A stretch of DNA of 64,000 nucleotides from Holophagaceae bacterium (GTDB lineage Bacteria > Acidobacteriota > Holophagae > Holophagales > Holophagaceae): positions 20,967 through 84,966 of the forward strand of contig JANYBM010000115.1 of NCBI GenBank assembly GCA_025361125.1, written 5' to 3'. Under the pieces are notes generated by a model. It was not told the origin of the DNA, made no database searches, and saw only the letters and a program-made list of their open reading frames with translations. Below, piece after piece: positions 36,459 through 43,065 of the stretch; the stretch's first letter is position 1, and each line of letters opens with the position of its first letter. The position numbers and the translations under genes were made by a program.

Positions 36459-36980
36459 TTATTTCGTCTTTCGCTTGGGTTTTGCGGGTGCTTTTTCTGC
36501 GGACGCGGACGCGCCGCCCACGACGGGTGTACCGTCGTCAAGCTTCAGATCCCAGCCGATGCGATCGCCCTTTTTCAGGCCGATGCGCTTGATGGTTCCC
36601 ACCGTGAATTCGACGAAATGACGCGCGGGTACTGTTCCACCATAGGCTGGGCAATCATCGCCGCGCAGCGGGGAGCAGGGTGGCACATCGGCGACCATCT
36701 CCACCACTCTGCCCTCGGCTGAAAGCCACACCACATCCAGAGATATGAAGCAGTTCTTCATCCAGATACCGTGGGATCCGTCCTCTTGGTAAATGAAAAT
36801 CATGCAATGGTCTTTGTCCATGGACTTGCGCCCCATGAGTCCCTTCTGTTGTTCCAGGGGTGTCACGGCGACCTCGGCCACAAAGCGATGGCCCTTAGCC
36901 GTCACCATGCCGCTGCCCGCGCCAAAGGCCGCGATCGAACTTAGGCTTCCAAGCAGGGCGGGTCGAATGAATCGGCGCAT
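36459..36980 (-). CDS. DUF192 domain-containing exported protein
   Basis: 173 residues from ATG 36980 with GGAG five bases upstream. An N-terminal signal (FIRPALLGSLSSIAAFGAGSG) precedes the DUF192 domain: VAEVAVTPLEQQKGLMGRKSMD, MIFIYQEDGSHGIWMKNCFISLDVVWLS and ARHFVEFTVGTIKRIGLKKGDRI. DUF192 proteins form a small beta barrel of unknown role. The C-terminus is Ala/Lys/Pro-rich (AEKAPAKPKRKTK). The gene is divergent from the DUF5916 gene across about 207 bases. Confidence 0.85.
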   Translation of the reverse strand: MRRFIRPALLGSLSSIAAFGAGSGMVTAKGHRFVAEVAVTPLEQQKGLMGRKSMDKDHCMIFIYQEDGSHGIWMKNCFISLDVVWLSAEGRVVEMVADVPPCSPLRGDDCPAYGGTVPARHFVEFTVGTIKRIGLKKGDRIGWDLKLDDGTPVVGGASASAEKAPAKPKRKTK

Positions 36981-37074
36981 GCAAACTCCAAGGTGACCTA
37001 CCATTCTAAGTCGTTGCATCAAAATAGACTGACCGACTCGGGAATGCGCCGACATAAGGTGCCGTAGCAATATA

Positions 37075-37091
37075 ACCTGAACTGTACAGGT
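37075..37091. promoter_or_regulatory. Near-perfect 17-base palindrome between DUF192 and DUF5916 genes
   Basis: ACCTGAACTGTACAGGT has 8-base arms with one mismatch around a central T. It lies in the divergent intergenic region, about 95 bases before either start, next to TATAAC that could serve as a -10 box. It looks like a dimeric repressor operator; no regulator gene is nearby. Confidence 0.35.
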
Positions 37092-37187
37092 CATTTTGGC
37101 ACGCCCCTAATGCCTCTCCCGACCAAGAAGTCTGTTGCATCCTCGCGTCTTGAGGCATAGCCTATATCACTTCACCTGGGTTGGTCT

Positions 37188-39620
37188 TTGAAGCCGTTTT
37201 CCCCTCTCGCATGTTGCCTCCTTGCCTTTGCTCCCCTTACGGCGGCACAGGGCAGTAATCCTGCGCCCTTGCGGGCGCTTCGAACCAGGGAACCCATCCA
37301 TCTTGATGGCAAACTGGAGGAACCCATTTGGGCGTCTGCGCCCGTGGCCAGCGGGTTCACCGAGACGTGGCCGATCTATGGCAGCACCGCCAAGGTACCC
37401 ACCGAAGTAAGAGTTCTTTACGATGACCACTTTATTTATGTGGGGGCACGGATGCGCCATATTGCGGGCCAGGGACCCGTGATCCGCCGCATCCATCGCC
37501 GGGATCAGGACAGTGCCAGCGACTGGTTCACGGTTTACATAGACAGCCTGCATGACCGTCGCACCGCGTTTTCCTTCGGGGTGAATGCCGCCAACGTCCA
37601 GTCGGATTCCGTTTTTTTCAGCGATACCAATTCAGATAGATCCTGGGACGGCGTATGGGAAAGCGAGGTTTCAGTGAATGCGGATGGTTGGACCGCTGAG
37701 ATCAAGATCCCGCTTGCCTTGTTACGGATCAAGCCCAGCGAGGGGCCTCAAACCTGGGGGATCAATTTTTCCAGGAATGATCAAGGTTCAATCCGCCAAT
37801 CCAGTAGCTGGCAAGTACCCCCCCGAGGAGAGAACGCCTTCGTAAGCCGCTTTCCTGATCTCACGGGGATCGAAGGCATACGCCCCCAGCCGCGTCGGGA
37901 ATTCATTCCGTATTTAAGCGCCCAGCGGAAATTCGAAACGGCCCAGAATTTTGACGATCGGAAAGCGGAAGGCCGGGCGGGCCTCGACGCCCATTGGGGC
38001 CTCAGCACCCAATCACAATTGGATCTCACGGTCCGGCCCGACTTCGGTCAAGTGGAAGTGGATCAAGCTGTGTTGAATCTCAGCACAGTGGAAACTTTTT
38101 TTCCGGAAAAGCGGGCTTTCTTTTTGGAGGGGGCTGAAATATTCAACACCGTGGGCGGGCAACTGTTCTACAGTCGCCGGATCGGGAAAGCAGCGCCATT
38201 ACTTGATCTTGGGATCGGAGAAACCCTTACCGACCAGCCCCTTGTCACGGATATCACCGCCGCTGCCAAGTACACAACTAAAATAGATGGCATCAATCTC
38301 GGTGTCCTTGGCGCCAGTGTGGAACCCGCGCATGCAACGATTCGGGATGACACCGGTTCGGTCAGGAAACGTGAGGTTTCACCCCTGACAAATTATGGCG
38401 TGGCCAGACTTCAAAAAAGTCTTGATGATTCTGGAAGTTACCTGGGTGGCTTCACATCCTACGCCCATGAGGCTGGTCTTTCTGGCCGCGACGCATTGGT
38501 TGGTGCCCTGGACGGTTCTCTGAGATCAAAAGATCGAAGTCAGACTCTGGCTTTCGCGTTGGTCCACAGCGAAGCAGGCCCGCTCGATTCAAAGGAAGCG
38601 GGCTGGTACGGATATCTTAGCGGTGTCAAGACCTGGTCCAACGGCTGGCGCGTCGGGGTTCAAACCTTCAATGCGGGGCGCAGTTTCAATCCGAATGATC
38701 TGGGTTACTTTTCGGACAGCGACAACAAGCGGATCTTCTGGAGTGCCTCACGCCAATGGGACCAAACCTGGGGATCCTTGCGCAACTGGCAGGTCTATAC
38801 AGAACAGGGCTATGACACGGATCAGGCCGGACAGAAAGTTCACCACCATATCTATGCTAACGGCCGCACGGATTTCACGAATTTCTGGTCGGTTTGGGCG
38901 GGTCTGGGACACAATTTTCAGATCCAGGACAACCGTGAACTGCGAACGTTCAGCCAACCCCATCGTCAATACTTAGAACGCCCAGGCAACACCTTTGCAA
39001 ATGCAGGCTTCGACACCGCTGGCAACAAACCGTGGTATGTGCGGTTGGAAGTCAATCGTGAATGGTTTGCGGGCGGTCCATCTACGAACACAGACTTATT
39101 CCAAAACATCAAGCTTGGGTCTCGAATGGAATTGCAACTGCAGACATCCCTGGTCCGTGATGAGGGCGAAGTGCGTTGGCTGGAAACCCTGCACACCGAT
39201 CCCGTCAAAGGGTATGGAGGTACGCCGGTGGTGGGCCTACGCCGACTCAGCGAATTCAACCAGACGCTACGCCTGGCCTATGCTTTTTCGCCCCGATTGA
39301 CGGTACAGCTCTTCAGTCAATGGCTGGCGGTGGCTTGGGCCTTCCGGGATCTTCAGGCCTACTTGAACGATCATCAACTTCAGCCGACCACGACCACTGA
39401 TGCCGCCGCTTTCAGTTACCGGCTTTGGAACGTGAACCTCATCACGCGCTGGGAATTCCGTCCCGGCTCTACGGCATACCTGGTCTACACCCACGGCGCC
39501 ACCACCGATGCGCTCATCAACGATCACGCGAGCCTCAGTCCCCGCTCAGATCTTTCCCAGCTTCGGCACTTGCCCTCGGATGACGCGGTGCAGATCAAAT
39601 TCAGTTGGCTGTTCCGCTAA
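37188..39620 (+). CDS. DUF5916 outer-surface protein with N-terminal CBM9-like domain
   Basis: 810 residues starting at TTG 37188 (LKPFSPLACCLLAFAPLTAAQG is a signal peptide); no ATG precedes the signal. Residues about 30-220 form a carbohydrate-binding family 9-like domain (IHLDGKLEEPIWASAPVASGF, TEVRVLYDDHFIYVGARM, WTAEIKIPLALLRI). The remaining 580 residues are DUF5916 (RPDFGQVEVDQAVLNLSTVETFFPEKRAFFLEGAEIF, YSRRIG), a beta-rich region with alternating aromatic/polar strands that likely forms an outer-membrane barrel ending in F-R (VQIKFSWLFR). The substrate is unknown. The 3' end overlaps the convergent lipA gene by 20 bases. Confidence 0.82.
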   Translation: MKPFSPLACCLLAFAPLTAAQGSNPAPLRALRTREPIHLDGKLEEPIWASAPVASGFTETWPIYGSTAKVPTEVRVLYDDHFIYVGARMRHIAGQGPVIRRIHRRDQDSASDWFTVYIDSLHDRRTAFSFGVNAANVQSDSVFFSDTNSDRSWDGVWESEVSVNADGWTAEIKIPLALLRIKPSEGPQTWGINFSRNDQGSIRQSSSWQVPPRGENAFVSRFPDLTGIEGIRPQPRREFIPYLSAQRKFETAQNFDDRKAEGRAGLDAHWGLSTQSQLDLTVRPDFGQVEVDQAVLNLSTVETFFPEKRAFFLEGAEIFNTVGGQLFYSRRIGKAAPLLDLGIGETLTDQPLVTDITAAAKYTTKIDGINLGVLGASVEPAHATIRDDTGSVRKREVSPLTNYGVARLQKSLDDSGSYLGGFTSYAHEAGLSGRDALVGALDGSLRSKDRSQTLAFALVHSEAGPLDSKEAGWYGYLSGVKTWSNGWRVGVQTFNAGRSFNPNDLGYFSDSDNKRIFWSASRQWDQTWGSLRNWQVYTEQGYDTDQAGQKVHHHIYANGRTDFTNFWSVWAGLGHNFQIQDNRELRTFSQPHRQYLERPGNTFANAGFDTAGNKPWYVRLEVNREWFAGGPSTNTDLFQNIKLGSRMELQLQTSLVRDEGEVRWLETLHTDPVKGYGGTPVVGLRRLSEFNQTLRLAYAFSPRLTVQLFSQWLAVAWAFRDLQAYLNDHQLQPTTTTDAAAFSYRLWNVNLITRWEFRPGSTAYLVYTHGATTDALINDHASLSPRSDLSQLRHLPSDDAVQIKFSWLFR

Positions 39621-40539
39621 GTGAGATGCCTTCCAGCTCGCTCACTTCGTAGGCATTGAAACTGCTGCGCACCAGGGGACCCGCGTACACGGTCTTGAAT
39701 CCCAACTGGTTAGCCTTTCGCCCCAATTGAGCGAATTCATCTGGATGGACATAGCGTTTTACTGGCAGTTGGTAGCGTGTGGGACGCAGGTATTGTCCGA
39801 GCGTAAGAATGTCCACACCGTTGGCCACCAGCGCCTCGAAAACCACCATGAGCTCGTCTTCGGTTTCACCCAAGCCCAACATGAGTCCGCTCTTGGTACG
39901 GAAACGCTCACCAAAAAGGGCCGAACCGAGGCTTTTTGCTTCTCGCAAGACCGCGAGGCTGCGCTCAAATCGACCCGCCGGTCGCACCATTGGGTAAAGG
40001 CTGGGCACGGTTTCGGTATTGTGATTGAAGACCACGGGACCCGCGGCCACCACCTTTGCCACGGCCTCCAGATCGCCCATGAAATCAGGCGTCAAGACTT
40101 CCACGGAGACGTTTGGGCAGCGCCGTCGGATGGCGGAGATCGTGGCGGCGAAATGCGCGGCACCGCCATCAGGCAGGTCATCGCGATTGACCGACGTAAG
40201 CACCGCAAAGCGCAGCCCAAGCGCTTCTACCCGCGAAGCTGTCTCTTCGGGCTCATGGGGATCCAATAATTTCGGCTTGCCGCTTTGAATGGCGCAGAAC
40301 CCGCAAGCCCGCGTGCAGGTGTCGCCCATCAACAAGAAGGTGGCCGTGCCATGGCTAAAACAATGGGCGCGGTTGGGGCAGCGGGCCTCTTCGCAAACCG
40401 TGTGCAGGTGGCTGTCGCGTAGGCCCACCTTCATTTCGTGCAATTCACGAAAATTCACCCGTTCCTGGGTAATCCATTGGGGTAAGCGCGGGTGATCACT
40501 CAAGGCCTCGCGGCCAGTTCGTTTCGGAAAGCGGGGCAT
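39601..40539 (-). CDS. lipA: Lipoyl synthase
   Basis: A radical-SAM enzyme that inserts two sulfurs into octanoyl groups on lipoyl domains. 312 residues. The auxiliary cluster motif CEEARCPNRAHCF and the SAM cluster motif CTRACGFC are intact, followed by GDTCTRACGFCAIQSGK, TSVNRDDLPDGGAAHFA, HNTETVPSLYPMVRP, GLMLGLGETEDE and the C-terminal RSSFNAYE with the Ser that binds the auxiliary cluster. It lies 26 bases after the end of the DUF2063 gene of the bufferin-like locus, on the same strand. Confidence 0.95.
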   Translation of the reverse strand: MPRFPKRTGREALSDHPRLPQWITQERVNFRELHEMKVGLRDSHLHTVCEEARCPNRAHCFSHGTATFLLMGDTCTRACGFCAIQSGKPKLLDPHEPEETASRVEALGLRFAVLTSVNRDDLPDGGAAHFAATISAIRRRCPNVSVEVLTPDFMGDLEAVAKVVAAGPVVFNHNTETVPSLYPMVRPAGRFERSLAVLREAKSLGSALFGERFRTKSGLMLGLGETEDELMVVFEALVANGVDILTLGQYLRPTRYQLPVKRYVHPDEFAQLGRKANQLGFKTVYAGPLVRSSFNAYEVSELEGISLSGTAN

Positions 40540-40565
40540 GGATGGGATGGACCTCCGCCTTCAGG

Positions 40566-41360
40566 TTATCGGAAACCCTCGATAGCACCCTTCGCCCTGA
40601 AACCGCTGAGCAAATCCAGCACCTCCTCCAACTCCAGATTCAAGACCGAAGCGGCCGTGCCAATGGGCTCGTCTTCCATGCAACGAGCCAGGAAAGCCGA
40701 TGCATGGGCGCTCAGTTCCGAGTAGTTGAAGTCGCCTTCGGTATCGCGATAACCCAACAGGAAGGTCTCGCCAGCTGTGGGTTTCGGGTCTTCTTTAGTG
40801 GCTTCGTGCACCCGATAGGCATAGGCCAGGTTCCGTGTGGCGCCACCAAAGACAACCTGCCCATCCGCCGTGGGCTTGGTTTTTAGTTCTTTCGATAGCG
40901 GATCATCCGGCCAGCGCAGGATTTCCACTTCGATGTACTCGAAGTGGGCCAGCTGGAGCAGGAAGGGCCATCGATCCTGGCCCCAAGTGCTGTTGGCTAG
41001 CCAGGTCACGAAGGCTGGATTCACATCGCGATAATAGGGGCTTTGAATGGTCCGGCTGGCTAGAAATGCGTCAAGGCAAGCGTCCCAAAGTTCAGCTCCC
41101 TCCAGCAGCGTATGGGTGATGGGGAAGCAGTCTGGTAGAGGGTCCTCAAGGGCATTTCGGGCAAGTCCGCGATAGGTGAGCAGGCGGGACTGGAAGGTTT
41201 CAAGGGCGGCCTGATCAGCCTTTCCCAAGCTCCGTTCCGCGCCGAAGGCCTTTGGGTCAGCAGCGAAGGCTTTCGCTCCTTCCGCATTGAGAATCAGATC
41301 GGTCATGCAGCGCTGAAGCTGCCACGTTGAAGTGATAAATGGCTCGGGTGCCTCAACCAT
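40566..41360 (-). CDS. bufC: DUF2063 protein, BufC-like partner of an MNIO enzyme
   Basis: About 264 residues from ATG 41360 (MVEAPEPFITSTWQLQRCM), preceded by a G-rich sequence; it overlaps the DUF692 gene by eight bases. The N-terminal part (LSKADQAALETFQSRLLTYRGLARNALEDPLPDCFPITHTLL) is the DUF2063 putative DNA-binding-like helical domain, which in bufferin and methanobactin-like loci works as a recognition partner presenting the precursor to the DUF692 enzyme. The rest is a second helical domain (LAHFEYIEVEIL...). Function is inferred from family pairing and gene order. Confidence 0.78.
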   Translation of the reverse strand: MVEAPEPFITSTWQLQRCMTDLILNAEGAKAFAADPKAFGAERSLGKADQAALETFQSRLLTYRGLARNALEDPLPDCFPITHTLLEGAELWDACLDAFLASRTIQSPYYRDVNPAFVTWLANSTWGQDRWPFLLQLAHFEYIEVEILRWPDDPLSKELKTKPTADGQVVFGGATRNLAYAYRVHEATKEDPKPTAGETFLLGYRDTEGDFNYSELSAHASAFLARCMEDEPIGTAASVLNLELEEVLDLLSGFRAKGAIEGFR

Positions 41361-42219
41361 GTTGAACCCCCACGGTCGCAAAGGCATCGTCGTAGGCCTT
41401 TTGCAAGGACACACGCTCGGCCAACAGCACTTCCAGTTCCGGGATCTCGTTATCCCGCTCCAACAACACCGGCACGGGCCTGCCGATGCGCGGTAGCACC
41501 CATTGCATCAGCTCGATGACGGGGTCGATAACAGGCGCGCCGTGGGTATCAATGATGATCTGATCATCCTCATACCAGGTGTGCCCGGCAATATGCATTT
41601 GCTGAACACGTTCGAGGGGCATGCCTTCCAGCCATTCCTTCGCGTCGAAACCGTGGTTGCGGCTATTGACGTAGATGTTGTTGATGTCCAGCAACCAGCC
41701 GCAGTCAGCACCCTCCAACACTTCAGCGAAAAAGTCCTTCTCGCTCATCTCAGACACGCCCAGGCAGGCGTAATAGCTGACATTCTCGAACAGGAAAGGC
41801 ACCGGCAATTCCGCTTGGAGGCGCTTCGCTCGCTCGACCGTGTGGCGCACCGAATCCCGGGTGAAGGGCATGGGCAACAATTCATGGGTGGTGGCCCCAC
41901 CAAAACTGCTCCAGCAAAGATGCTCGGAATGCCAGGGAGATTGGGTTTCTTTCAAGAATCCCTTCAGGTTTTCCAAGACATCCCGATCCCAGGCATCAAA
42001 CCCGCCGATGGACATGGAAAGCCCATGGGTGATGATCGGATCCCGCTCCAGGATTTTCATCACCTGACGATGTCGGCTACCCCCCTGCCCCACGACATTT
42101 TCCGGGGCGATCTCCCAAAAAGGCACGGGGCTGGACGCCAAGGCTGCCACCTGTTGCAAATGGGGCCTTCGAAGACCAACGCCGACTCCTGTAAAGGGGT
42201 TCACTGCCAAACCTTTCAC
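41353..42219 (-). CDS. bufB: DUF692 multinuclear non-heme iron oxidase (MNIO), BufB-like
   Basis: A TIM-barrel oxidase family that modifies cysteines in peptide precursors (oxazolone/thioamide in methanobactins, thiooxazole in bufferins). Metal-site and family motifs are complete: GVGVGLRRPH, WEIAPENVVGQGG, THGLSMSIGG, WHSEHLCWS, FENVSYY, LLDINNIYVNSRNHG, HIAGHTW, DTHGAPV and VLLERDNEIPE. The frame starts at GTG 42219; GTG 42204, preceded by AAAGG, is an equally good start. It follows the Cys-rich precursor gene by about 50 bases with a strong hairpin between, and overlaps the DUF2063 gene. This order supports a RiPP role. Confidence 0.9.
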   Translation of the reverse strand: MKGLAVNPFTGVGVGLRRPHLQQVAALASSPVPFWEIAPENVVGQGGSRHRQVMKILERDPIITHGLSMSIGGFDAWDRDVLENLKGFLKETQSPWHSEHLCWSSFGGATTHELLPMPFTRDSVRHTVERAKRLQAELPVPFLFENVSYYACLGVSEMSEKDFFAEVLEGADCGWLLDINNIYVNSRNHGFDAKEWLEGMPLERVQQMHIAGHTWYEDDQIIIDTHGAPVIDPVIELMQWVLPRIGRPVPVLLERDNEIPELEVLLAERVSLQKAYDDAFATVGVQHG

Positions 42220-42224
42220 GAAAC

Positions 42225-42250
42225 AAGGGGGGAGACCAAGCTCCCCCCTT
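42225..42250 (-). terminator. 10-base hairpin between bufferin-like precursor and enzyme genes
   Basis: AAGGGGGGAG (42225-42234) pairs exactly with CTCCCCCCTT (42241-42250) across a six-base loop. It lies between the precursor stop (42271) and the DUF692 start. On the minus strand it is followed by GTTTCG, a weak T-run, so partial termination is likely. That would give more precursor than enzyme mRNA; the hairpin may also protect the precursor transcript. Confidence 0.7.
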
Positions 42251-42270
42251 CGTTATGAAACAGGATTGAT

Positions 42271-42675
42271 TCAGTTCTTGGAGCCGCAGGAGCCCTTGCC
42301 ACAAGACGCATCTTTCTTGTCCTTGTCACCTTTTGCTTCAGGGGTGGCCTTGGCGCCCTTGGCGTGCTTCTTACCCTTACCGCACTTGCCATCCTTCATG
42401 TCCTTACCGCACTTATGCTCCTTGCCACACTTGCCGTCTTTCATGTCCTTGCCACATTTGTGGTCTTTCATGTCTTTGGCGTCGTTGTCGGTTTTCTTAT
42501 CGGCACTACAAGTGGCTTCCTTGCCATCCTTTTTGTCGGCGCCGCAACCCACTTCAAGCAAAGCCTTGTCGGAGTTGGATCGGGTAGAAGCCGCTGTAGC
42601 TCGAGGGGCTCCGGAGATGGCTACGACCGCGCCAGCGGCGAACATGGTGGCCAGGGTGGTTAGCTTGCGATTCAT
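42271..42675 (-). CDS. bufA: Bufferin-like Cys-rich RiPP precursor with signal peptide
   Basis: 134 residues from ATG 42675, with AAGGAG at ideal spacing. Residues 1-29 are a Sec signal peptide (MNRKLTTLATMFAAGAVVAISG...). The mature part is Lys/Asp/Gly-rich with eight cysteines at 44, 56, 74, 83, 89, 98, 125 and 130. Residues 71-85 and 86-100 are near-exact copies of a 15-residue unit of the form (D/E)HKCGKDMKDGKCGK, so the KCG motif occurs four times; CGKGSCGSKN ends the protein. Bufferin precursors (DUF2282/BufA) carry similar EGKCG motifs whose cysteines are modified by DUF692 enzymes and bind copper. This precursor differs in being highly repetitive with HKCG steps and few acidic residues beside the Cys. 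Product identity is inferred from the neighbouring DUF692 and DUF2063 genes. Confidence 0.82.
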   Translation of the reverse strand: MNRKLTTLATMFAAGAVVAISGAPRATAASTRSNSDKALLEVGCGADKKDGKEATCSADKKTDNDAKDMKDHKCGKDMKDGKCGKEHKCGKDMKDGKCGKGKKHAKGAKATPEAKGDKDKKDASCGKGSCGSKN

Positions 42676-42686
42676 GGTTGCTCCTT

Positions 42687-42699
42687 GCGGCGAAGCCGC
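42687..42699 (-). promoter_or_regulatory. Small GC hairpin abutting the ribosome binding site of the precursor gene
   Basis: GCGGC and GCCGC form a 5-base stem with a TTC loop (minus strand), ending directly before AAGGAG of the precursor gene. It could affect translation initiation or shield the 5' end of the mRNA. Confidence 0.35.
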
Positions 42700-42775
42700 G
42701 GGGGACGTCCCTAGTTGGGAAAGTCCGGGTGAATGGGGGCCACTGAAGCAGTGGGCGACGTAACTTAGGGTGCGA

Positions 42776-42803
42776 AGTCTAAGCCGAGTGTGACGAATGT
42801 CAC
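42776..42803 (-). promoter_or_regulatory. Candidate promoter and operator of the bufferin-like operon
   Basis: On the minus strand GTGACA (42798-42803) is followed after 16 bases by TAGACT (42776-42781), acceptable sigma70 -35 and -10 boxes placing transcription start about 95 bases before the precursor start. The -35 box is embedded in the inverted repeat GTGAC-ATTC-GTCAC (42790-42803), a possible operator for metal or stress control. Known bufferin operons are often under ECF sigma factors, so an alternative sigma cannot be excluded. Confidence 0.4.
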
Positions 42804-42860
42804 TGAATAATCTGGGATCGATGGGCACGCTCTTAATAAATGGGGCGTGACTCAGGTCCT

Positions 42861-42917
42861 GGAACCCTTCATAATCCTGGTTCCCCTGGTCGGGGACTGA
42901 GGAAAGTCAGGGGTTCC
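42861..42917 (+). other. Compact three-stem structure upstream of the KimA-like operon
   Basis: Outer stem GGAACCC (42861-42867) with GGGTTCC (42911-42917) encloses TCCCC-TGGTC-GGGGA and, directly adjoining it, CTGA-GGAAAG-TCAG. The inner stems are immediately next to each other and to the outer arm, as in a folded RNA junction. KimA genes in other bacteria are controlled by c-di-AMP riboswitches, but this sequence does not show the ydaO consensus that I know. It may instead be a DNA-level structure if transcription starts later (near 43000). Confidence 0.35.
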
Positions 42918-43021
42918 GGTGGAGTGGGACATTCGGTTTTTTCGGTGTAGTACGGGTCTCCGGTCTTGATGGCTTCCCCATGAATTATATTAAAGGCTTT
43001 GTTTGTAGCGTTCTTGAATTG

Positions 43022-43065
43022 ATGGTTTTCCGCAGGGCTGCACCCCGCGTTCTGACAGGTCGTCC
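43022..43065 (+). repeat. Leader sequence shared by the two tandem KimA genes (copy 1; copy 2 at 45017-45060)
   Basis: The 44 bases before each KimA start are clearly related: both have GTTTTCC, CAG, GCT, CAC and GTTCT-ACAGG in the same order and spacing, ending directly at the ATG. The copies therefore duplicated with the genes. The conserved block includes the AGG that probably serves as ribosome binding site and may hold a shared control element. Confidence 0.6.

Larger units (their letters stand above)
42676..43065. other. 390-base divergent intergenic region between bufferin-like precursor and KimA-like genes
   Basis: No credible gene is seen. It holds the candidate precursor promoter at 42776-42803, a compact three-stem inverted-repeat structure at 42861-42917, a possible plus-strand promoter (TTGATG at 42966-42971 and TATTAA at 42988-42993, 16 bases apart) and a 45-base KimA leader sequence at the end. 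A small minus-strand frame across 42869-43108 has no ribosome binding site or recognisable sequence and is disregarded. Confidence 0.6.

Noticed and set aside
40566-40886. Possible antisense gene in the DUF2063 region
   Set aside because: It mirrors coding bias of the minus-strand gene and has no similarity or start signal.
42895-42917. A stretch resembling the GAGGAAAGTC core of RNase P RNA
   Set aside because: The other conserved blocks of RNase P RNA (such as ACAGAACCCGG-type) are absent downstream, and the similarity is limited to a dozen bases explained by a local hairpin.
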